A program made the translations under genes and the position numbers. From positions 2,356,001-2,420,000 of the forward strand of contig NZ_CP064056.1 in assembly GCF_015775975.1 (NCBI RefSeq): a DNA stretch of 64,000 nt, read 5' to 3'. Below are positions 56,153-62,776 of this stretch, in pieces (position 1 is the first letter of the stretch; each line of letters opens with the position of its first letter). The notes below the pieces were generated by a model. The model saw nothing but the letters and a program-made list of their open reading frames with translations, was not told the DNA's origin and ran no database searches. The DNA comes from Staphylococcus lloydii. Lineage in GTDB: Bacteria; Bacillota; Bacilli; Staphylococcales; Staphylococcaceae.

Positions 56153-56240
56153 TAAAAAACAGAGCAAACAATCCGATAGAATGTTCACTCTGAAAAGATG
56201 TTCATATATTAATCTATAGATACTCATCAATCTATAAATC
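56153..56240 (-). ncRNA. array unit (5' hairpin 56216-56235, terminator 56160-56192)
   Basis: 5' hairpin ATAGAT-tgatgagt-ATCTAT; terminator CAGAG(t)GAACA ... TGTTTGCTCTG followed by TTTTTTATTT. Confidence 0.55.
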
Positions 56241-56269
56241 AACACACTTTAAATATTATAATAAACATT

Positions 56270-56340
56270 AAAAAAAAGACAAGCAATAAATGCTTGTCAT
56301 TGAAATGAAAATATAAAACCTAATAGAGGTATTAGGACAA
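56270..56340 (-). ncRNA. array unit (5' hairpin 56319-56336, terminator 56278-56298)
   Basis: Promoter TTGTAA-N17-TAAAGT (56369-56374 and 56346-56351). 5' hairpin CCTAATA-cctc-TATTAGG; terminator GACAAGCA-tttat-TGCTTGTC followed by eight T. Another well-defined unit. Confidence 0.7.
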
Positions 56341-56384
56341 TTAATACTTTAACACTCACTTCTAAATATTACAATCTTTAAATT

Positions 56385-56490
56385 AATAGACCATCTAGGG
56401 ACATGCTTAGATGATCATTAACAATTCCGAGTAAAAAGAAAATCGTGTATTCAATGCATGTTTTATGATTATTCCCACTAATAATCCTAT
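56385..56490 (-). ncRNA. array unit (5' hairpin 56467-56486, terminator-like 56389-56416)
   Basis: 5' hairpin GATTATT-agtggg-AATAATC; second hairpin GATCATCTA-agcatgtccc-TAGATGGTC. The T tract is poor (TATTAATTT). The loop carries CATGTCCC. Confidence 0.5.
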
Positions 56491-56496
56491 TAAACG

Positions 56497-56575
56497 TAAA
56501 AATCAGACAGACTTTTGGGGGAGCCTGTCTGAAATATAACATTTAAATTGTTCGGAGTTCATGTGAACTCTGTGA
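56497..56575 (-). ncRNA. array unit (5' hairpin 56555-56570, terminator 56504-56531)
   Basis: Promoter TTGTTA-N17-TAAATT (56602-56607 and 56579-56584). 5' hairpin GAGTTC-acat-GAACTC; terminator CAGACAG-gctcccccaaaagt-CTGTCTG followed by ATTTTTACG. The loop is C-rich. Confidence 0.65.
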
Positions 56576-56622
56576 AGTAATTTAACATATTATATAAGTT
56601 TTAACAATGATGTTTATAAATA

Positions 56623-56698
56623 CTAAAAAAAGTGAGCAACTGATTAAAGTTACCCACTTCTAGTTAAGAGAATTCAAAAGAGTTTCCAAACTCTGACT
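56623..56698 (-). ncRNA. array unit (5' hairpin 56680-56693, terminator 56630-56659)
   Basis: Promoter TTGTTT-N17-TATATT (56724-56729 and 56701-56706). 5' hairpin GAGTTT-gg-AAACTC; terminator AAGTGGGTAAC ... GTTGCTCACTT followed by TTTTT. Confidence 0.68.
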
Positions 56699-56724
56699 GT
56701 AATATATCATATAATTCTATTTAA

Positions 56725-56800
56725 AACAAAAAACAGACACCGTAGTGCCTGTTAAAGATAATAACGAGGTGCTCATGAGAAAGCACAATTCCACCGTAAC
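56725..56800 (-). ncRNA. array unit (5' hairpin 56769-56786, terminator 56732-56753)
   Basis: 5' hairpin GTGCT-ttctcatg-AGCAC; terminator AACAGGCAC-tacg-GTGTCTGTT followed by TTTTG. No convincing -35 hexamer. It is the first unit after the DUF4352 gene's own terminator. Confidence 0.58.
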
Positions 56801-56877
56801 ATACCTATTTAACTTATGCTATCTTATTTTAAAAGAAAGTTTACTGTAAGCATATATATATTTTATATAAAAATAAG

Positions 56878-56901
56878 GCAAGCACTTAGAGAGTACCTGC
56901 C
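56878..56901 (-). terminator. terminator of the DUF4352 gene
   Basis: GGCAGGTAC ... GTGCTTGCC followed by TTATTTTTAT, nine bases past the stop. Its 3' arm GTGCTTGCC is the same motif found in array hairpins, so the array hairpins may be copies of this terminator type. Confidence 0.8.
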
Positions 56902-56909
56902 TATTAGGA

Positions 56910-57479
56910 TTAGTTCAATTTAATTTTTGCTGTTTTCGTTCCAAATGCGCCTGATTGTACTTGAACTACTTTGTCATTTGAGTTAGCTATATTAGAGCTG
57001 ACATCAAACACGACCTTAGCCGTTTGTTCATTTTCAGGGTTGATTGTTTCCCCTAAAAAGCCTGTATCATCGGGCGAGTTTTCTTGATTGGCTGATGTAC
57101 TAGCAACGGTGTCAGCTTCACTCGTTGTGTCCCCTTTGATAAGTTTAAAGTAGTTGCTGTTCATCATTAAGCCCTTATCGTTGTTGTTCCTCACAGTAAC
57201 GTTTAATACAACAAACTCGCCTTTGGCATTTTGTTCAACGCCATTTGTCCCAACTTGGTTTGCTGTTGATACGTCGTTCACTGTAAATTCTAATCCGTCT
57301 AGTTTGACTGTGTCGCCTACTTTGTAAGTTTTCCCATTATCCTTACTTGTAGACTTTTTACTACTTTCTGAGCTTGAGTCATTACCTCCTGTGAAAATTG
57401 CACTCATAATAGCAAAAAACGCAATAATCACGACGATTAAACCTAGACAGCCAAAACAGCCAAATATTCCTTTTTTCAT
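56910..57479 (-). CDS. DUF4352-domain membrane-anchored protein (prophage accessory gene)
   Basis: A 189-residue protein. An N-terminal membrane helix or signal (about 8-30) contains two Cys in F-G-C-F-G-C-L-G. A Ser/Lys/Asp linker follows, then a DUF4352 immunoglobulin-like domain at about 50-187 (K-V-G-D-T-V-K-L-D-G-L-E-F-T-V ... E-F-V-V-L-N-V-T-V-R-N-N). It would sit outside the membrane. Such proteins are carried by prophages and plasmids, often as surface cargo. It lies between the endolysin and the RNA array and ends at a terminator of the array type. Confidence 0.8.
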   Translation of the reverse strand: MKKGIFGCFGCLGLIVVIIAFFAIMSAIFTGGNDSSSESSKKSTSKDNGKTYKVGDTVKLDGLEFTVNDVSTANQVGTNGVEQNAKGEFVVLNVTVRNNNDKGLMMNSNYFKLIKGDTTSEADTVASTSANQENSPDDTGFLGETINPENEQTAKVVFDVSSNIANSNDKVVQVQSGAFGTKTAKIKLN

Positions 57480-57583
57480 CGTTTAAAGTTCCCCTTAAAT
57501 ATATTTTCTAAATTATATGACAGAGAGTAATTTAGAATTGTATTTCCAAATTATCATCTAAAAACTTTAAAGGTCAACGCCTT

Positions 57584-58951
57584 TTATGAGAATGTCCCCC
57601 ATGCCTCGCCTGCACGTTGGCCGTTACCTGCTGAGTAGCCTATAGGCATGTAAACTCTTGAGCCTGAACTTGTCGTCCATGCTATCCATATGTAGCCGTC
57701 GAAGTCGTACACTTCATCGTAATTTACTGACTGACCTGCATACAGCATGCCTGCAATTGCCCAGCCAGTCCAAGGGCCGTTGTATCTCGTATAGATGTCT
57801 GATGAGGCCGTGAATGTAGCTTTTTCAGGTTTCCATAAAATGCCGTGTGTATTTCTACGCCACTTATTGCCGACTTTCTTACTTTTAGCCTTAACAAGAT
57901 TTTTCTTCTGTTTGTCTGTTGGGATTGTCACGCCGTCAGGTACATTGTCAGGCTCGCCAGCTTCAAGTGTTGGGTTGTTGTAATACTTCTTAATTTCCTT
58001 GATGAAATAATCTTGCATTTCTAGCTGTTTCGCTCTAGGTGGCGCACCACTGATGACAGGGTCGAAGTCAACATGTAACGCCATGCTTCTGTGTGGGCAT
58101 GCCGTAGGTACGAATTGATTATGTAGTTTGACTGTTTTCCTATTAGGCTCCATGCCATAGTAGAGCATGTCAATGCCTGCTTGCTTGAATACAGCCTGCT
58201 CGTTCTTAGCGAACTCCTTGTTGCTGGCACCCATTGAGTCACACACCTCATAGCCTAAATAGTGGCCGTTGCCGTATGTGTCTGCGACATGCCATGCAAT
58301 ACGGTACGTGTCGATTGCACGCCACATTGTCTTGTGGTCGCCGTAGTAGTGCGCAACACCTGCCTCATAGCGTGCCACTGAGGCATTGCTCAAACGGTTA
58401 TACTGCGTTTTAGCTGAAATGCTGTCAGCTGTGTTGTGAATAACCACACCGTCAAGAGAGCCAACTCGTTTGTTCATTGTGTAGTTGATTGAGTGGTTAA
58501 TCGTTTCTAGCTTTGTGGCCTCTGTCGTAATGCCTTTTTCTGCGTCCTCGTAAGGTGGGCGAATGACACCTACGAAATCATCATATACATGGTTTTGTAT
58601 AAATGAGGCTGGACTGCCCATTGAAGAGGCGTTATACCAGTTTTGGTCTATACTATCAAATAAGTATTGATTGGCGTTTGTGACCATGCCTGTGTGCCCA
58701 TACTTGCCGTTATCCAATACGAAAATGTCGCCTTTTTGTGGCACAAATTCCTTTGTATTTTTAATCACTTGAAAGCCTTTAGGGTAGTTGTAGTCAATAA
58801 AGTCTTTGGCGTTACCTGTAGGGTGTACGCCGAAATGGTCTTTTAAAAACTCTATAATAAACGTCGCACATTGAGCACCATTTGACTGGCCTGCTGTAAG
58901 CTCTTTGCCTATGTGCTTGACTGCCCAATTCACTGCTTCTTGTTTCTTCAT
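57584..58951 (-). CDS. phage endolysin: CHAP, amidase-2 and SH3b domains
   Basis: A 455-residue staphylococcal phage lysin. The CHAP endopeptidase (about 1-140) has Cys in A-Q-C-A-T-F (~28) and His in K-Y-G-H-T-G (~86). The amidase-2 domain (about 155-320) has zinc ligands in V-V-I-H-N-T, the A-W-H segment and C-P-H-R. The SH3b cell-wall-binding domain (about 360-455) has N-G-P-W-T-G-W-A-I and the end G-E-A-W-G-T-F. It cleaves the interpeptide bridge and the MurNAc-alanine amide bond. Last gene of the lysis cassette; holin is upstream. Confidence 0.96.
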   Translation of the reverse strand: MKKQEAVNWAVKHIGKELTAGQSNGAQCATFIIEFLKDHFGVHPTGNAKDFIDYNYPKGFQVIKNTKEFVPQKGDIFVLDNGKYGHTGMVTNANQYLFDSIDQNWYNASSMGSPASFIQNHVYDDFVGVIRPPYEDAEKGITTEATKLETINHSINYTMNKRVGSLDGVVIHNTADSISAKTQYNRLSNASVARYEAGVAHYYGDHKTMWRAIDTYRIAWHVADTYGNGHYLGYEVCDSMGASNKEFAKNEQAVFKQAGIDMLYYGMEPNRKTVKLHNQFVPTACPHRSMALHVDFDPVISGAPPRAKQLEMQDYFIKEIKKYYNNPTLEAGEPDNVPDGVTIPTDKQKKNLVKAKSKKVGNKWRRNTHGILWKPEKATFTASSDIYTRYNGPWTGWAIAGMLYAGQSVNYDEVYDFDGYIWIAWTTSSGSRVYMPIGYSAGNGQRAGEAWGTFS

Positions 58952-58971
58952 ATTTTAGCCTCCATAATAAA

Positions 58972-58996
58972 AAGCCGACACATCATGTGCCGACTT
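58972..58996 (-). terminator. terminator between holin and endolysin genes
   Basis: AAGTCGGCACAT-g-ATGTGTCGGCTT with T run on the minus strand. A near-identical hairpin lies upstream of the holin at 59342-59366. Being between holin and lysin, both must be read through or the endolysin must have its own promoter. Confidence 0.85.
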
Positions 58997-59004
58997 GAAA
59001 TGAA

Positions 59005-59316
59005 TTATTTTTTAGGTGCTTTTGCTTGTGCGCCTGCGCCTAGTTTCTCTGTGTTCTTGCCCTCTCTATTTTTAAAAGTTTCCCATACGCCAGTAGCCAT
59101 TAAGCCACTTATCAAACCAGCTAATAAACGGCCACCGAATGAAAGCTCTGTTACAATTTCAGGAATGAACTGCGTGACGCCACCAATGACAACACCAACG
59201 ACCATACCTGCAACAGGTAACCAGTTCTTAGGTACTACCTTAGATTTTTTCAATACTTGCACTAATGCGATTGTAATTACTGATATGACACCTGCAAATG
59301 CGATAATCTGTTCCAT
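59005..59316 (-). CDS. phage holin (A118/Hol118-like family)
   Basis: A 103-residue protein with three hydrophobic helices (about 4-20, 33-52 and 63-80). The lysine pair K-K-S-K-V-V-P-K-N-W-L-P lies after the first helix, and a charged Lys/Ala-rich tail follows. Layout matches the Listeria A118 holin family. It forms the timed membrane holes that release the endolysin. AGGAGGT site. Confidence 0.9.
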   Translation of the reverse strand: MEQIIAFAGVISVITIALVQVLKKSKVVPKNWLPVAGMVVGVVIGGVTQFIPEIVTELSFGGRLLAGLISGLMATGVWETFKNREGKNTEKLGAGAQAKAPKK

Positions 59317-59341
59317 AAATTAATACCTCCTAGAAAATAAA

Positions 59342-59366
59342 AAGCCGACACACTATGTGCCGACTT
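59342..59366 (-). terminator. terminator upstream of the holin gene
   Basis: AAGTCGGCACAT-a-GTGTGTCGGCTT with TTTTTATTTT, a near-copy of the hairpin at 58972-58996. Confidence 0.85.
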
Positions 59367-59374
59367 CGTCTTAA

Positions 59375-59452
59375 TTATTTACAGCTTCCAAACCAAAAAC
59401 ATTGCCAAAAACTTGCGCCTAAGGTTACATGCTCAAATAAAAAGTTTAACAT
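59375..59452 (-). CDS. 25-residue phage peptide
   Basis: A short gene with GGAGGTGAGGCAA directly before its ATG. The peptide M-L-N-F-L-F-E-H-V-T-L-G-A-S-F-W is aromatic, with two Cys and several Trp in its second half, and stops just before the terminator at 59342. It sits between the DUF2951 and holin genes, where staphylococcal phages often have a tiny reading frame. A role in lysis timing is possible but unproven. Confidence 0.6.
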   Translation of the reverse strand: MLNFLFEHVTLGASFWQCFWFGSCK

Positions 59453-59465
59453 TTGCCTCACCTCC

Positions 59466-59840
59466 TTAAATGCCTAACCAACTACGGATTAAAGCTAATA
59501 GCAAAGACCCAAAAAGCGTTGCAACTGTACCTAACATCATGAAACGCAACTGCTTAAAGTCCTTTTGGCTTTGCTTCTTGTTTTCTCTTTCAATCTCACG
59601 TTCACGATTGATTGAATTTAGCGTGTAGTCCATTTTCAAATTTGTCTTTTCTTGCGTGTGCTGGCTTTGTTTGATTTCTTCTAAAGAGGTGTACAGTTTT
59701 TTGACTGTACCATCTGTATCCCTTTTATCCTCTTTGACTTTTTCCTCAATGTCTCTGAAACGCCTATCATTATATCTGTCTTTTTCTTCCAAAACCCCTA
59801 GCCTCTGCTCAAAATTTCGGCTTGGGTTGGTATGTCCCAT
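59466..59840 (-). CDS. DUF2951 phage protein (coiled coil plus C-terminal membrane helix)
   Basis: A 124-residue protein. Charged helical N-terminal 95 residues (E-Q-R-L-G-V-L-E-E-K-D-R-Y-N-D-R-R-F ... R-E-R-E-I-E-R-E-N-K-K) are followed by one membrane helix (about 100-118, F-M-M-L-G-T-V-A-T-L-F-G-S-L-L-L-A-L) at the end. This is the usual layout of the haemolysin-XhlA-like or DUF2951 proteins next to holins. AGGTGG site. Confidence 0.85.
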   Translation of the reverse strand: MGHTNPSRNFEQRLGVLEEKDRYNDRRFRDIEEKVKEDKRDTDGTVKKLYTSLEEIKQSQHTQEKTNLKMDYTLNSINREREIERENKKQSQKDFKQLRFMMLGTVATLFGSLLLALIRSWLGI

Positions 59841-59878
59841 AAAGCCACCTGCCTTTTTCGCAAAATAAAAACCCTCAA

Positions 59879-60037
59879 CTAATTAGACGAGGATTGTTCG
59901 AGTTCAGCGTTATCTGCTTTGTATTGTTGTAACTCTTGATAGACCATTTCGAGTTCAATTTGTAGGTTGGTACTTCGCTGAATTTCTTCCATTAAGCGAT
60001 TTTGCAATACTGCTTCTTTAATTTGACTATTTTCCAT
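59879..60037 (-). CDS. 52-residue coiled-coil phage protein
   Basis: Starts at an ATG inside the last codons of the tail gene (11-base overlap), with GGAGGC nine bases upstream. All-helical, charged heptads (L-Q-N-R-L-M-E-E-I-Q-R-S-T-N-L-Q-I-E-L), no Cys, no membrane segment. Position between tail spike and DUF2951 is normal for small XkdX-like or tail-associated proteins. Function unknown. Confidence 0.75.
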   Translation of the reverse strand: MENSQIKEAVLQNRLMEEIQRSTNLQIELEMVYQELQQYKADNAELEQSSSN

Positions 60038-62552
60038 TGATAGTTGCCTCCAATTGTTTAATGCGTTTCTGCTGGTCTTTGATGATAGGGATTAAGTGTA
60101 TCCATAGTCGACCGTACTCAATACCCTCGACCTCGCCATCAGCTCCATAGGTAACATGTTCAGATAGCCCAGCACTTTCAACCTCTTCTGCGATGAGCCC
60201 GACATGTCTTTGTAGTTTGAACTTATCCTCACTGCACTGTTTGCCTGTCTCGCACTCTTTGGCTGTGATTTCTGACTCTGATTTGTCAAACCACGACTTA
60301 ACGTCAAGGTCTAACAACTTGCTAGAGTGTCTATACTGTAATTCAGGCGTGTCATGTTGATTTTCTATGCTCAGTTTGTACTTGCTTGCTGATGTAGCAC
60401 GGCCTAATGTACCGTAACTTGTAACATAGACATTGGCGTCATTTGAATAAGTTCGGTTGTATATCGTGCCTGAGGCTACTCGGTCGCCGTTATCATCAGC
60501 CCCGACTTTGAATACATCAGGGTGGGCGATATTCACGTAGCTGTTACCTGATCGTCGAGTTACTGTGTTAAATGAGCCATAACCTGCCTCTATTGTCGTG
60601 TCGCCACCTGTGCTGTAATTCGTGTCGACTATCTCAAGTCGAGCGTATGCACGGCTAAAACGAACACCACTCGCATAAGCATTATTGTCATGGTCGCCGA
60701 ACATAATGTAACCGTCTTTATATTGTCGATTATTTGCAATATTAAATGAGAAAGTATTTTGTCCCAGTTGACTAATGTCAGGTCGAATATAAACGTTAGA
60801 GTGTGTGCTTTCCAAATTGACTGAGCCACCTGCTTGTACCATGACACGGTTTTTGTTGCTGGTAAGTGCTGCAACCCCACCGTAGGAGTTTATCGTTATA
60901 CCATTTGAACCTGCAGGGCTGTAAGTTTTATCCCACCATGCAATCGTCCCTGATGAGTTACCGGGAGCATCTACATATTCCCCTGTTTGGTCTACATAGG
61001 TTGAAATACCGAACTCAGAAAAATAAAGGGAACGGTCTAGGTCATTATTTCTAAATCTCAAATAACCATTTTTCATACTTGTAAAGATGTTGTATGTGGT
61101 AGTATCGCCTCGCCACATTCTTGTAAATGTACCATTTAGCCTTAACTCATCATTGACGATTGAGACATATTTGTCGCCCTCGCCTCCGACTACTTCAACA
61201 AGGTTTGCGTCTAATGTTCCACTGCGTATGTAATCAGCGTTCATAGACCCTGTTGTGATGAGGCTTGCGTTTATCTGTCCTCGAGTAATGGCATTGTGGA
61301 ACGTTTGCCCACTGTCTTTGCTGACACCTAAGCCACTTGAATTGAGTAGCGTCACATAGTTTGGGTTGTCCTTATCAACGGCCATAATGCCTTGCTCACT
61401 AAATGACAATTCACTTGAAGTGTCTTGTAGCATTTTAGTGGCCTCTTTAATCGCACTAGGCAACACAGACTCACGAATATTTGAGCGTCCTGCGATCAAT
61501 TCTTTCATGTCTGAAATCGTACCAGCCTGACTGCGCTTGTATCTTGTCTCGCGTTTAGGGTCGCCGACCACGATTGATTGCTTAATGACTTTATGGTGTG
61601 CGTCACGAGTTGTTTTTATCTCTTGTATGCGTAGCACTCTGTTAAAGTCAATCGTTTCATCAATGACAGGTATTTCGTCGCCGATTTCAGGTTGAGCGAA
61701 TGGGTAGTTTTTGCCTAACGTTACGAAATCAAGCTCAACGCTCAAGCTGAGCGACTCTTCGACAACCTTTTTGAGCCTAGCGTCCATAGTCTTTTCATCT
61801 GTGATACGTCCATCTGTAACAGGCTCAGCCTCTCTGATACCGAATAATTCAATCATAGGGCTCTTAGCGTCTTTAGGATATTCACGAATTAAATTCGCCT
61901 CATGCATGTTATCTTCGCCCTCATAGTCGCCGAAGCCTCTGACATATGTATAGAAACTTGTTGCGTCCTCTTCAAAACTGATGTCGTTTGCGTTCAGTCT
62001 TTTAGATATATAATAAGCTGGACGGCGAGAGATATGCTCGCCCAACTTGAATGTTTTTGATGTAGCCTCGTATTGAAACTCGAAGTTATTTCTTTTAAGC
62101 CATTTGAGGAACATGTCGAACTTAGTTTGTCCGTCGCCTGCATTTTCCCACTCTATGGCTGGAGCACTATCGAGCATGACATAGCTGTAAGGCGTGTCAT
62201 CAAAAACGAGATTGAGAAAGTCTACGGCTGTTCGGCTACCCGTTACATTTTCATAAACTCGTTGTGTGGTTAGGTAGTCAAACTGCGCTTCTTTAGCTGT
62301 AACTTCAACGACCTGCTTATCCTTTAAGGCTTTACGCTTAGCAATGACAACAATGTATGCTTGCGACTCTGCTTCGCCTGTCACGTTCTCTACACGCCAC
62401 ATTTTTGATATGTCATTTATAAAATCTTTTGTTTGGTCGTTCTCAATAACATTAAACGTCAACATGCCCTCATCGTTCATTCTCACTATGTGATTGGTTA
62501 CCGTTTCGACAGGGTAGGCGTTCCTGTTTAGGTCTTTAAGAATTAAAGCCAT
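60027..62552 (-). CDS. phage tail endopeptidase/tail spike with C-terminal S74 chaperone
   Basis: An 841-residue structural protein. N-terminal ~360 residues match the prophage tail (Tal, endopeptidase-tail) module that forms the tail tip hub. The middle is a beta-rich shaft rich in G, N, S and Y (about 380-740). The C terminus has a Peptidase_S74 intramolecular chaperone (about 745-841): H-V-G-L-I-A-E-E-V-E near 782 and the helical end L-I-P-I-I-K-D-Q-Q-K-R-I. S74 domains trimerise tail fibres and then cut themselves off. It is probably involved in host recognition. Confidence 0.9.
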   Translation of the reverse strand: MALILKDLNRNAYPVETVTNHIVRMNDEGMLTFNVIENDQTKDFINDISKMWRVENVTGEAESQAYIVVIAKRKALKDKQVVEVTAKEAQFDYLTTQRVYENVTGSRTAVDFLNLVFDDTPYSYVMLDSAPAIEWENAGDGQTKFDMFLKWLKRNNFEFQYEATSKTFKLGEHISRRPAYYISKRLNANDISFEEDATSFYTYVRGFGDYEGEDNMHEANLIREYPKDAKSPMIELFGIREAEPVTDGRITDEKTMDARLKKVVEESLSLSVELDFVTLGKNYPFAQPEIGDEIPVIDETIDFNRVLRIQEIKTTRDAHHKVIKQSIVVGDPKRETRYKRSQAGTISDMKELIAGRSNIRESVLPSAIKEATKMLQDTSSELSFSEQGIMAVDKDNPNYVTLLNSSGLGVSKDSGQTFHNAITRGQINASLITTGSMNADYIRSGTLDANLVEVVGGEGDKYVSIVNDELRLNGTFTRMWRGDTTTYNIFTSMKNGYLRFRNNDLDRSLYFSEFGISTYVDQTGEYVDAPGNSSGTIAWWDKTYSPAGSNGITINSYGGVAALTSNKNRVMVQAGGSVNLESTHSNVYIRPDISQLGQNTFSFNIANNRQYKDGYIMFGDHDNNAYASGVRFSRAYARLEIVDTNYSTGGDTTIEAGYGSFNTVTRRSGNSYVNIAHPDVFKVGADDNGDRVASGTIYNRTYSNDANVYVTSYGTLGRATSASKYKLSIENQHDTPELQYRHSSKLLDLDVKSWFDKSESEITAKECETGKQCSEDKFKLQRHVGLIAEEVESAGLSEHVTYGADGEVEGIEYGRLWIHLIPIIKDQQKRIKQLEATINGK

Positions 62553-62554
62553 GG

Positions 62555-62776
62555 CTATTGCTCCTCTTCATCAAACCTAGTTTGCGTGTAATCAGGGTTG
62601 CGTTTGATTACGCCGTCCTCATATAGATAGAATTTACTAGCGAAATTTTCTCTGAAGTCGTCAGGTAAAATGTCTAAAGGGACATCAATACCACCGACGC
62701 CCCCGACAGTCGCATAGGACGTTATTTCTTTATCTTCATTTACATTGATATTTGCCGTAGTTCTTTTATGCCACAT
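62555..62776 (-). CDS. DUF2977-like small phage protein
   Basis: A 73-residue acidic protein. The stretch V-P-L-D-I-L-P-D-D-F-R-E-N-F ... Y-L-Y-E-D-G-V-I-K-R-N-P-D-Y resembles the DUF2977 pattern found between tail genes in staphylococcal phages. It overlaps the next gene's stop by one base. Confidence 0.7.
   Translation of the reverse strand: MWHKRTTANINVNEDKEITSYATVGGVGGIDVPLDILPDDFRENFASKFYLYEDGVIKRNPDYTQTRFDEEEQ

Larger units (their letters stand above)
53837..56901 (-). other. array of about 18 short hairpin/terminator units (candidate small-RNA array)
   Basis: From the end of the DUF4352 gene leftwards the minus strand shows terminator-like hairpins at 56878, 56732, 56630, 56504, 56389, 56278, 56160, 56013, 55896, 55825, 55706, 55621, 55440, 55301, 55192, 55061, 55002, 54729, 53956 and 53846 (left ends). 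Mean spacing is ~115 bp over the compact part. Most are followed by five or more T on the minus strand. Twelve to thirteen are preceded, 20-60 bases upstream, by a separate short perfect hairpin. At least seven units have TTG(a/t/g)NN-17 bp-TANNNT placed so that the -35 overlaps the preceding T tract. Codons, ribosome sites and long reading frames are absent except for one gene at 54111-54644. This is best read as a series of independent small RNAs. Confidence 0.72.

Noticed and set aside
55000..56900. CRISPR array
   Set aside because: The hairpins recur at fairly regular spacing, but there is no constant direct repeat of 24-37 bp and no cas gene nearby. The units differ in sequence and are terminator-shaped.
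53837..56901. tRNA genes or a phage tRNA cluster
   Set aside because: No cloverleaf, no GTTCRANNC T-loop and no CCA-end pattern; hairpins end in T tracts.
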